Shown: positions 1 through 6,165 of the stretch, one piece after another
How the letters are laid out: each line of letters starts with the position of its first letter
Position numbering within the stretch: position 1 is the stretch's first letter
Source: Candidatus Shapirobacteria bacterium
GTDB lineage: Bacteria; Patescibacteriota; Microgenomatia; UBA12405
Direction of reading: 5' to 3'
Assembly (NCBI GenBank): GCA_023245435.1
Contig: JAHFKH010000010.1
Location: forward strand, 11,261 to 21,725
Length of the DNA stretch: 10,465 bases
Notes under the pieces: model-generated
The model's input: the letters and a program-made list of their open reading frames with translations, nothing else
The model's database searches: none
What the model was told of the DNA's origin: nothing
Translations under genes and position numbers: made by a program

Positions 1-180
1 GTTATGCACAAAGGTTTCCGTGGTTTTGGAGGCAAATGTTTTCCCAAAGATATCAATTCCTGGATTGAGTACCTTAACCACAAAAAAATTGATGCCACAT
101 TATTTAAAGCCGTCCGCAAAATGAATCGACGAATTCTTAAGGAACAAAACTTAACCGAAGAAATGGCGGAAAAGAAATAG
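1..180 (+). CDS. C-terminal end of a short UDP-glucose/GDP-mannose dehydrogenase-like protein (5' truncated)
   Basis: The frame is open from the window edge and ends at TAG 178-180, giving 59 residues. Near its start it carries GFGGKCFPKD, which matches the catalytic-cysteine motif of the UDP-glucose/GDP-mannose dehydrogenase family. In that family the Cys (residue 13 here) forms the thioester during the two-step NAD-dependent oxidation of a nucleotide sugar to its uronic acid. Only about 46 residues follow the Cys, a single helical segment, whereas classical enzymes have well over 100 more residues forming a C-terminal nucleotide-sugar-binding domain. The gene therefore encodes a short variant, or lost its C-terminal domain. 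The stop codon directly abuts the stop of the opposing minus-strand gene. GC here is 67 of 180 bases, somewhat above parts of the flippase gene (11 of 60 at 4681-4740). Its place beside glycan genes fits UDP-glucuronate-type sugar supply, but without the N-terminal half the substrate cannot be called. Confidence 0.8.
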   Translation, partial: VMHKGFRGFGGKCFPKDINSWIEYLNHKKIDATLFKAVRKMNRRILKEQNLTEEMAEKK

Positions 181-1308
181 TTACCACAAACTAACTGTCA
201 ATACCGTTAACATCCAATACAACCAAAACAAGTTACGCTGAGGATAAAAATTATTAAACAAAGGTAATTGCAACGCAAACGACAATAATACAATACCTAT
301 TGCCAATAATGATTTTTTCTTAATCAAACTAATAATTAACAACAACAAAACAATTAATTCATATTGCGATGGAATTAGCTGAGGAATTCGTGCCAATATA
401 TTTGCTGACATATTTTGGGCAGCATAGTTTCCAATTTCAATATTATTCAACACTCCAAATTTAGATTGTAAAAATATTAACCCTACTCCAACAAAACCAA
501 AAACAATAAATGTCTTTATTTCAATTTTACTTTTCAAAAAAATTATCAACAATAGTATTGGTAAATAAACAATCATAACTGTACGCATTAAAAATGATAA
601 TAAAAATAAAAACCACAACCATTTTTGATTAGTTTTTTTGTCCAAAGCCAAAATTGTAGCCAATCCCATAAAAAACCAGGCTGGCATTTCTGACAAGTTA
701 GAAATAAAGCGAATAAACCAACCATTCATTACCAAATACCAATACACCGATAATATTATGGTCATCATTAATAACCAAATGTTTGCGCTATTAAGCCAAA
801 CTACAACTAACAGTAACACTGGTAATGTCATCAACGTCCACACACCCATAGTATCCATCCACATCGTCCCATCACCAAAAACTGCCATTTGCGCGGATCT
901 AAAATATAAATAAAATGGTTTAGAAAATGTTACCGTAGGCTCCACAAACAACTTTTTATCTTTTAGTATTTCTCGTGACCACGAATAATAAGTTAATTGA
1001 TCAAATCCAGTTTCATAATATTGTATATCGTCCTTTAAATTTAATTGTCCATTCCATGAAAAAAATGCCAACGATCCAACCACCAATATTCCCAAAATTA
1101 CCAAAAACCTAATTTCTGATTTTCGATAATATTTCAAAACATTATTTCTAACTTTATCAAACGACAACGCCAAAATTATAATAACAAACCAATATTTTAA
1201 AACCGAATAGTACTGCCACACAAACGCATGAGGGTAATACATTAAATAAAATTTACTCAATATTTTTACTACCACAAATAAAAATATAACTGCCAGTATT
1301 TTTTTCAT
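181..1308 (-). CDS. Multi-pass membrane protein, GT-C-like glycosyltransferase candidate
   Basis: This is a 375-residue very hydrophobic protein with roughly ten membrane segments, starting at about residues 4-20, 37-49 and 66-84 and ending at about 357-373. The first large extracytoplasmic loop (residues 85-150) holds acidic residues (D93, D94, D103 in GFDQLTYYSW) and a KPFYLYF stretch. This layout recalls the acidic first loop of GT-C enzymes such as PMT/ArnT, which take sugars from polyprenyl-phosphate donors outside the cytoplasmic membrane. A later SEMPAWFF segment (E207) and an arginine near the last helix (R359) also fit. I recognise no exact family, so the GT-C assignment is by architecture. 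The ATG overlaps the TGA of the upstream exported-protein gene (ATGA), and the bases before it read GAAGG with a 4-base spacer, a usable ribosome site. The two genes are therefore likely co-transcribed and translationally coupled. The stop lies immediately next to that of the dehydrogenase-like gene. Confidence 0.62.
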   Translation of the reverse strand: MKKILAVIFLFVVVKILSKFYLMYYPHAFVWQYYSVLKYWFVIIILALSFDKVRNNVLKYYRKSEIRFLVILGILVVGSLAFFSWNGQLNLKDDIQYYETGFDQLTYYSWSREILKDKKLFVEPTVTFSKPFYLYFRSAQMAVFGDGTMWMDTMGVWTLMTLPVLLLVVVWLNSANIWLLMMTIILSVYWYLVMNGWFIRFISNLSEMPAWFFMGLATILALDKKTNQKWLWFLFLLSFLMRTVMIVYLPILLLIIFLKSKIEIKTFIVFGFVGVGLIFLQSKFGVLNNIEIGNYAAQNMSANILARIPQLIPSQYELIVLLLLIISLIKKKSLLAIGIVLLSFALQLPLFNNFYPQRNLFWLYWMLTVLTVSLW

Positions 1309-1847
1309 TTAACCTTCTCAATCTTTAACACCGCCTCTTTATCACTCAAAGAATCAATGCCGATCAAACTTTCAAAACAATTATCCGTTTTATCGGCACA
1401 TTTATAATTCTGGTAATTAATTATTGTTTCATCATTATCAATAAATAATTCTTTAGTTCTAATTTCTTTACTAAAATCACCATTATTAATATTCCCTCGA
1501 TAGCTTATTTTCACCTTCCCCTTATATTCTTGCTCCAAAGCAATTTTGGCTTTAAAGGGGTATATTCTGCTTTTTCTGGCATTTTCCCATCGGGCAATTT
1601 CACCAGTCTTATCCGTACCATAAATATTAAATTTCAAATCATTAAATCCTGACAATCTCCACCCATTACCCCCATTATTTATTCCAAAATCAATTTTTCG
1701 TTCATAACGCGATACTTTATTGGCATCATACCGCCAAATATTCTCAGCCGAAAACATACATTTACCATCACTTTTAGGTAAAACAATACAAATTGGTGTC
1801 ACCAATTGGCCCAGCAACATCATCAAAAACAACCTGATCATTACCAT
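1305..1847 (-). CDS. Small exported protein of unknown function
   Basis: The protein has 180 residues and I do not recognise its family. It begins with a short hydrophobic segment (residues about 3-23) preceded by a single arginine, which looks like a signal peptide or N-terminal anchor. The rest is polar and beta-rich in appearance. It has Cys at 20, 30, 150 and 157; C150 and C157 are close enough to form a disulfide outside the cell. There is no proper lipobox before C20 (the preceding residues are TPI), so a lipoprotein is not supported. Two starts are possible: Met1 (1845-1847) and Met3 (1839-1841). Met3 gives a more typical signal peptide and lies where a transcript from the predicted upstream promoter would begin. 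The stop overlaps the start of the membrane protein downstream, suggesting that the two products act together, perhaps as an enzyme and an extracytoplasmic partner. That partnership is inference only. Confidence 0.6.
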   Translation of the reverse strand: MVMIRLFLMMLLGQLVTPICIVLPKSDGKCMFSAENIWRYDANKVSRYERKIDFGINNGGNGWRLSGFNDLKFNIYGTDKTGEIARWENARKSRIYPFKAKIALEQEYKGKVKISYRGNINNGDFSKEIRTKELFIDNDETIINYQNYKCADKTDNCFESLIGIDSLSDKEAVLKIEKVK

Positions 1848-1875
1848 ATATTAGCCCACAAAATGGTATATTCAA
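1848..1875 (-). promoter_or_regulatory. Candidate sigma70-type promoter for the minus-strand pair
   Basis: Reading the minus strand, TTGAAT (1875-1870) could serve as a -35 box. It is followed by a 16-base spacer and TAATAT (1853-1848), a four-of-six match to the -10 consensus. Transcription would then begin near 1841, which is the A of the second in-frame ATG of the exported-protein gene, implying a leaderless message. The -35 box overlaps the -10 of the opposing promoter. In AT-rich DNA such matches arise easily, so this is a weak call. Confidence 0.22.
1864..1872 (+). promoter_or_regulatory. Candidate extended -10 promoter for the plus-strand run
   Basis: TGG-TATATT fits an extended -10 element (TGn followed by a five-of-six match to TATAAT). 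No good -35 is placed upstream, which extended -10 promoters can tolerate. The start would fall near 1879, only about three bases before the ATG at 1882, so the message would be nearly leaderless. The spacer between the divergent genes is only 34 bases, so any promoter must lie here or inside the opposite gene. Confidence 0.3.
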
Positions 1876-1881
1876 ATAGAC

Positions 1882-3135
1882 ATGTTCTCATTTAAATACT
1901 GGCCATATCTATTACTCTTTATAGTTTCTTTAATTATAAATTTTGTATTTCAAAACCATCAAACCGCTCCTGTTAATTTTCCCGATAGTATTACCTATCT
2001 AAACATTACTCAAGACATTAAAAATTTAAAATTACCTGATTTTACATCACGAACACCCACCTACCCAATATTTCTAATTTTTTTTACCCCATTATTTAGT
2101 CTTATTACCGCTAGTTTTGGAACCTTATTATTATTTTGGCTAATCAAACAATTATTTACTAATACTTTTATTTCATTTATATTAACTCTTCTAGTTTCAC
2201 TTGATTATGGAGTTATAAATTTCCAAGCCACAATCTTAACCGAATCCATTGCTCCATTTTTGATATTGTTTTTTCTGTTTACCAACATCAAACTGATATT
2301 AAATAAAAAAAATACCAAAACATTTATCGCCTTACTTTTATTTTCAGACGTATTAATTATGTTTTTAAAACCAACATTTATAGTTTTACCACTAGCTCTA
2401 AATTTAATTTATATCTTATTCACAAGTAAAAAAATATTAATAATGAAAATAATTTCAATCAACTTAATATTTACATTATTATTTTTAACTTATAATTATC
2501 ACCAATCAGGTAAATTTCAAATATCATCAGTTGGATCAATTAATTCCTTTGGTTTAGCGTTAAAAAACGACTATTTTAAAAACCAACCCTACTATACCGA
2601 TGCCCCCAGTTCAGTCAAAGAGACTATAAAAATATTTGAATCATACAATGGTCCCACCTTTCCCAATGGACCATATGAAATGTTAAAAGTGCTCAAACAG
2701 AATAATGTTTATCAAAACGAATCAGTTTATTTATCAGAAGTAAATCGTTATATTTATATAAAAAACAAACGACACTTTATTATCACCCTACCCGCAAAAA
2801 TAATTAGTAATTTTAATGTCAAACGTCAATTTTATTCAAATTATCCCTCCAAACTTATTAATCACCCAGTAATCATATTTTTAGAAAAATTTTACAACAA
2901 TATTAACAATCTCAAATTTGTTGGATTTGTTCTGTGCTTTATTCTCTTTATCTATTTTTTTATAACCAAAAATAAAAAGTTTATTATCTTGGGCTCAATA
3001 CTACTTGTTTCTTTTTACACCGTCTTTTTATCTACTACCTTTAGTTACGCCGAATACAGCAGGTTGCGAGAACCCGTCGACTTATTACTAAATCTATTGG
3101 TATTATTGCCATTGACATATGTCATCTTTCATTAA
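1882..3135 (+). CDS. Polytopic GT-C-type glycosyltransferase (PMT/ArnT-like) candidate
   Basis: This 417-residue membrane protein has a helix at about 8-24, then a first extracytoplasmic loop containing PDSITYLNI (D35) and SRTPTYPIFL (residues 56-65). That pairing of an acidic residue with a downstream RTPxYP motif is a common signature of GT-C transferases of the PMT_2/ArnT-like group, which use polyprenyl-phosphate sugars on the periplasmic or outer face. E121 in the ILTESIAP segment, about seven to ten further helices, a soluble loop at about 208-300 and a terminal arginine-containing AEYSRLREP motif before the last helix are also typical. The ATG sits just after a candidate extended -10, and there is no Shine-Dalgarno sequence. 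The gene heads the plus-strand run and its end overlaps the next gene by 17 bases. Acceptor and donor sugar cannot be told from the sequence. Confidence 0.7.
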   Translation: MFSFKYWPYLLLFIVSLIINFVFQNHQTAPVNFPDSITYLNITQDIKNLKLPDFTSRTPTYPIFLIFFTPLFSLITASFGTLLLFWLIKQLFTNTFISFILTLLVSLDYGVINFQATILTESIAPFLILFFLFTNIKLILNKKNTKTFIALLLFSDVLIMFLKPTFIVLPLALNLIYILFTSKKILIMKIISINLIFTLLFLTYNYHQSGKFQISSVGSINSFGLALKNDYFKNQPYYTDAPSSVKETIKIFESYNGPTFPNGPYEMLKVLKQNNVYQNESVYLSEVNRYIYIKNKRHFIITLPAKIISNFNVKRQFYSNYPSKLINHPVIIFLEKFYNNINNLKFVGFVLCFILFIYFFITKNKKFIILGSILLVSFYTVFLSTTFSYAEYSRLREPVDLLLNLLVLLPLTYVIFH

Positions 3136-3634
3136 AACCATATATTTTTATCTTCTTTCATTTATTTTTACCACTTGCTTATATTTAATTTCATTTCATT
3201 TACCTTTCTTTGCTGAACAAAAAATTATATTTTATCGTGGAATAATGCTACTAATATTAATTATTTTTATTTCCACCCCTTTTGTTTATTTATTCGCTCG
3301 CAGCCTTCACCTTCCAGGCGAAATAGCATTTTTAATTCAAACCACCACCATTTCCCTAAATTTATGTTTTTTTGTTCTCTTTCCAGTTACCTTTGACCGC
3401 TCAGTCACCATGTTTTTACTTAATACTTTAAACCAATCCAGCTATACCGAAAGGGGATTGGAAGAAAAATTTATCAACGATTATGTTATTTCACAAAAAG
3501 CCATCAAGCGCAGAATCGAAGAACAGTCTATAATTGGGTTTGCCAAAGATGATAATAAATTAGAACTATCATCAAAAGCCAAAACATTTTTAAAAATTTC
3601 AGACATTATCAATAAAATTTATTCCGTTAAATAA
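3119..3634 (+). CDS. Membrane protein with predicted C-terminal winged-helix-like domain, function unknown
   Basis: The protein has 171 residues. The N-terminal half has about three membrane segments (residues about 7-27, 38-60 and 69-90). After a PVTFDRSVTMFLL segment (89-101) comes a polar tail of about 65 residues. The tail is helix-rich (ERGLEEKF, QKAIKRRIEEQSIIGF) and ends in DDNKLELSSKAKTFLKI, which reads like the third helix, beta-wing and final helix of a winged helix (compare the generic pattern of a short helix, Gly, a charged hairpin, then L-[ST]-x-K-[AG]). I cannot name a family. Whether it binds DNA is not shown; the tail could instead mediate protein contacts. The gene overlaps the GT-C gene before it by 17 bases and ends two bases before the flippase start, so it is probably expressed with both and may be an accessory or regulatory subunit of the assembly machinery. 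Confidence 0.6.
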   Translation: MSSFIKTIYFYLLSFIFTTCLYLISFHLPFFAEQKIIFYRGIMLLILIIFISTPFVYLFARSLHLPGEIAFLIQTTTISLNLCFFVLFPVTFDRSVTMFLLNTLNQSSYTERGLEEKFINDYVISQKAIKRRIEEQSIIGFAKDDNKLELSSKAKTFLKISDIINKIYSVK

Positions 3635-3636
3635 TC

Positions 3637-4950
3637 ATGATTCTGACTTTTAAAAAAAAATTAATTGTATTAATCGAGTTCGTACATCTCAAGCTTTTTG
3701 GACATGAAATGAGTGGAACAATGAGAAATTTTCTAAGCCATTTATCATGGTCATTAATGGGAGGAATATTTGCATCAGCAGTAATGATGATTATAAACAT
3801 ATTAGCCGGACGATTAATGGGACCTGATGAATACGGAAAATACAATTTACTAATTACCTTATCACAACTAATAGTAATACCCATTCTGTTTGGCCTCGAT
3901 ACCTCAAGTATTATTTCAATTTCCAACAGTAAAGATCAAAAAGAAAAAAAATTAAATATAACTACATCCTTATATTTTGTACTATTTACAATATCTATAG
4001 CAATAGCTGTCGCCATTCTTACATTTCCATATATTATAAAAAACTTTCCCATAGGTGAAACATTTTTAGCAATAACGATAATTTACGCTCTAATTACCGG
4101 ATTAAAAACAATTTTGGAAAGTATTATCAGAGGACTTCAGCTATTTAAAACTCAGTTCTACGGAAAAACACTTGAAATATTAATTATTTGTAGTTTTTTT
4201 CTTTATTTATTCATATATAAAAATAATCATGATTTTGTATATTACACAGCATCTTTAACCACAGGTATAATTTTTATTCTAATTTATTATTCAAATAAAA
4301 TAGTTCCACATATATCAAAATTTAATTTTGATATATTAAAAAAACAAATCTCACTAGGAAGGGTATTGCTAATAGGCACAATATTAGGAATAGGGTTTAA
4401 TTCAATTGATAAAATCATTATCGCCAAAATATTAAATTTAACAGAGTTAGGTATTTACAGTGCCTATTTTACAGTATCAGTCAACTTAATAGCACAATTG
4501 ACACAAATGTTTATTAACGTATTTCTGCCTGTCGCGTCAGGTATTAACAATAATGCCATTGTAAAAAAGATTGACAAATTATATTTAATTTCATTTATAC
4601 CTATACTAATATCATTATTCGGAATAATTTGGCTAGCAATTTCATTATTTGGTGATAAATATGGAATAAATTTTGGCTACATATTTAGTTTTTCAATATT
4701 GGCAACATTACAAATATATTTAACAATAAACAGTACAATTTTAACCACAATTTCAAAAAATATTTTCAAAAAATTTATCTATTTACTAAATTTGACAAAT
4801 CTTTTCCATTTAATCATCTATGGCGTACTAATATATTTCAAATTAATCTCTGTCCAATTAATAATAATTTTGTATATAATTAATGTTACTATTTTAATAT
4901 TTATCCAAAAGAAATTAATGGTATATTCTTATGATCAAGGACAAAACTAA
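3637..4950 (+). CDS. Wzx-like oligosaccharide flippase (MOP/MATE superfamily)
   Basis: This 437-residue protein has about twelve membrane helices. The region from about residue 35 (SLMGGIFASAVMMIINILAG followed by RLMGPDEYGKYNLL) is the classic N-terminal signature of the RfbX/Wzx polysaccharide transporters, where the first helix precedes a GPxEYGxY loop. Such proteins move polyprenyl-diphosphate-linked repeat units from the inner to the outer leaflet of the cytoplasmic membrane. A second copy of the half-motif (about 245-280, IGTILGIGFNSIDKIIIAKI then ELGIYSAYF) fits the internal two-fold repeat of the superfamily. The first ATG gives a cationic cytosolic lead of about 30 residues; a later Met (25) would also serve. 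The start is two bases after the previous stop, and the last 20 bases overlap the isomerase gene. The gene is very AT-rich. Its presence implies that the glycan is built on a lipid carrier in the cytoplasm. Confidence 0.9.
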   Translation: MILTFKKKLIVLIEFVHLKLFGHEMSGTMRNFLSHLSWSLMGGIFASAVMMIINILAGRLMGPDEYGKYNLLITLSQLIVIPILFGLDTSSIISISNSKDQKEKKLNITTSLYFVLFTISIAIAVAILTFPYIIKNFPIGETFLAITIIYALITGLKTILESIIRGLQLFKTQFYGKTLEILIICSFFLYLFIYKNNHDFVYYTASLTTGIIFILIYYSNKIVPHISKFNFDILKKQISLGRVLLIGTILGIGFNSIDKIIIAKILNLTELGIYSAYFTVSVNLIAQLTQMFINVFLPVASGINNNAIVKKIDKLYLISFIPILISLFGIIWLAISLFGDKYGINFGYIFSFSILATLQIYLTINSTILTTISKNIFKKFIYLLNLTNLFHLIIYGVLIYFKLISVQLIIILYIINVTILIFIQKKLMVYSYDQGQN

Positions 4951-5485
4951 AACAATATTAAATGAAATAGCTATCGTATTAGACCAAGTCAACGATAAAG
5001 AAGTTGAGCAACTTATTAAAAACATATTGACTTCTAATAAAATTGTTGTTTGTGGAGCAGGAAGAGTCGGGATGGCAACACGTGGGTTTGGTATGAGACT
5101 AGGACATCTTGGGTTAAATGCCTACACATTAGGTGATTCAACAGTTCCATCAATTAGTGATGGTGATATGTTATTAATTAGTTCTGGATCCGGCGAAACA
5201 CAAACAATTTATGATCTTGCAATAATAGCAAAAAATAACAATGCAACATTAGCCCTTGTAACAGGTAATCCTGAGTCAAGAGTTGGTAAAATTGCAGATA
5301 TTATTGTAACAATCAAAGCTCCATCCAAAACAAAAACTATAGATAATTTTGCATCTATTCAACCAATGACAACACTAAATGAACAATGTTTGGGTATATT
5401 TTATGATGCTGTAGTATTAGAAATGATGGAAAAAATGGATGAAACTCACGATACAATGTGGAAAAGACACTCAAATTTGGAATAA
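4931..5485 (+). CDS. SIS-domain sugar-phosphate isomerase, 6-phospho-3-hexuloisomerase-like
   Basis: A single SIS domain fills this 184-residue protein. Visible signatures are a nucleotide-like first strand and loop (IVVCGAGRVG, residues 38-47), GFGMRLGHLG (52-61), the phosphosugar-binding serine loop LLISSGSGET (81-90), a Gln-Pro-Met segment with a following Glu (QPMTTLNEQ, E151) and a C-terminal RHSNLE (179-184). The last two resemble the active-site Glu and the conserved His tail of 6-phospho-3-hexuloisomerases (HxlB/PHI), which interconvert hexulose 6-phosphates. GmhA and KdsD isomerases share the fold, so the true substrate could be another ketose phosphate. The gene overlaps the flippase end by 20 bases and is followed after two bases by an epimerase-family gene. 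In formaldehyde-fixing organisms PHI pairs with hexulose-phosphate synthase, but the neighbour here is an epimerase and the rest of the locus makes sugar nucleotides, so a biosynthetic role is inferred. Confidence 0.78.
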   Translation: MIKDKTKTILNEIAIVLDQVNDKEVEQLIKNILTSNKIVVCGAGRVGMATRGFGMRLGHLGLNAYTLGDSTVPSISDGDMLLISSGSGETQTIYDLAIIAKNNNATLALVTGNPESRVGKIADIIVTIKAPSKTKTIDNFASIQPMTTLNEQCLGIFYDAVVLEMMEKMDETHDTMWKRHSNLE

Positions 5486-5487
5486 AT

Positions 5488-6165
5488 ATGAAAAATAAAT
5501 ATTACCTTTCAGCCTCACTCATTTGTGCAAACCAAATTAATATTGAAAGAGATATTAAACTTTTAGAAAAAGGCAAAATTGATTATTTACATTTTGATGC
5601 TATGGATGGAAATTTTGTACCAAGATACGGAATGTATTCTGAACAATTATCAGCTATAAAAAAAATTACCAACATACCCGTTGATGTTCACATGATGATA
5701 GAGGAACCACAGCGTTATATTGACGAATTTATAACAGCAGGAGCAGATATAATTGCAGTACATGCAGAAGCATGCAAACATCTGCATCACACTTTAAAAA
5801 AAATCAAAGACAGTGGTATTAAATCTGGCGTGGTACTAAATTTTGCAACACCATTAAATGTTCTTGATTACCTTCTAGATTATGTTGATATGGTCGAGCT
5901 CATGGCAATAAATCCCGGTATAGTTGGCCATAAAATAATTCCAGAAATATACAAAAAAATATCTGACCTAAAAAATATAATAATCAAGTCTGGTAAAAAA
6001 ATTATCATTGAAATCGATGGTGGTGTCAATCCTGATACTGCTCCAGAAATGATAAAAGCTGGTGCAGATATGTTGGTATGTGGTACATCATCTATATTTA
6101 AGCCAGACATTACAGTAGACAAAAAAATTATTGAATTTAGAAATCATATCAACAATGAAATATAA
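5488..6165 (+). CDS. Ribulose-phosphate 3-epimerase family enzyme
   Basis: The 225-residue protein is a TIM barrel of the ribulose-phosphate 3-epimerase family, which inverts C3 of ketose phosphates using a metal and two Asp residues. All four metal or acid-base positions are visible: H35 and D37 (LHFDAMDGNFVPRYG), H68 (VDVHMMIEEP) and D177 (IEIDGGVNPDTAPEMIKAGA). M39 and the early SASL strand are also present. One feature departs from the norm: the phosphate-gripping loop after strand six, usually NPGFGGQ, reads NPGIVGHK (142-149), which suggests a different substrate or binding mode. The family includes allulose-6-phosphate epimerase as well as the pentose-phosphate enzyme. I chose the ATG two bases after the preceding stop; a GTG at 5458 would add ten poorly conserved residues inside the isomerase gene. 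Placement in a glycan operon points to sugar-precursor synthesis rather than central metabolism. Confidence 0.88.
   Translation: MKNKYYLSASLICANQINIERDIKLLEKGKIDYLHFDAMDGNFVPRYGMYSEQLSAIKKITNIPVDVHMMIEEPQRYIDEFITAGADIIAVHAEACKHLHHTLKKIKDSGIKSGVVLNFATPLNVLDYLLDYVDMVELMAINPGIVGHKIIPEIYKKISDLKNIIIKSGKKIIIEIDGGVNPDTAPEMIKAGADMLVCGTSSIFKPDITVDKKIIEFRNHINNEI

Noticed and set aside
179..196. Possible terminator hairpin AGTTA/TAACT between the convergent genes.
   Set aside because: The stem is only five base pairs and mostly A-T, with an eight-base loop and no T tract on either strand.
3113..3124. Perfect 12-base palindrome TGACATATGTCA centred on the start codon of the small membrane protein.
   Set aside because: It lies entirely inside overlapping coding sequence and has no second copy that I could see. 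A 12-base palindrome is not rare over 10 kb of AT-rich DNA, so an operator is not supported.
3627..3926. A 99-codon open frame on the minus strand opposite the flippase start.
   Set aside because: It is antisense to a well-recognised flippase N-terminus, has no family-like motifs and no plausible promoter. It looks like a chance frame. The same applies to the antisense frames at 638-913, 5880-6122, 9078-9302 and 9462-9665.
5458..5487. GTG at 5458 as the start of the epimerase.
   Set aside because: It would add ten residues inside the isomerase gene before the conserved first strand. The ATG at 5488 gives the usual family length of about 225.
4931..6165. Ribulose-monophosphate formaldehyde-fixation pair (hexulose-phosphate synthase plus PHI).
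   Set aside because: The second gene has the H35/D37/H68/D177 residues of ribulose-phosphate 3-epimerase and lacks the DxKxxD pattern of hexulose-phosphate synthase. The neighbours are glycan genes.
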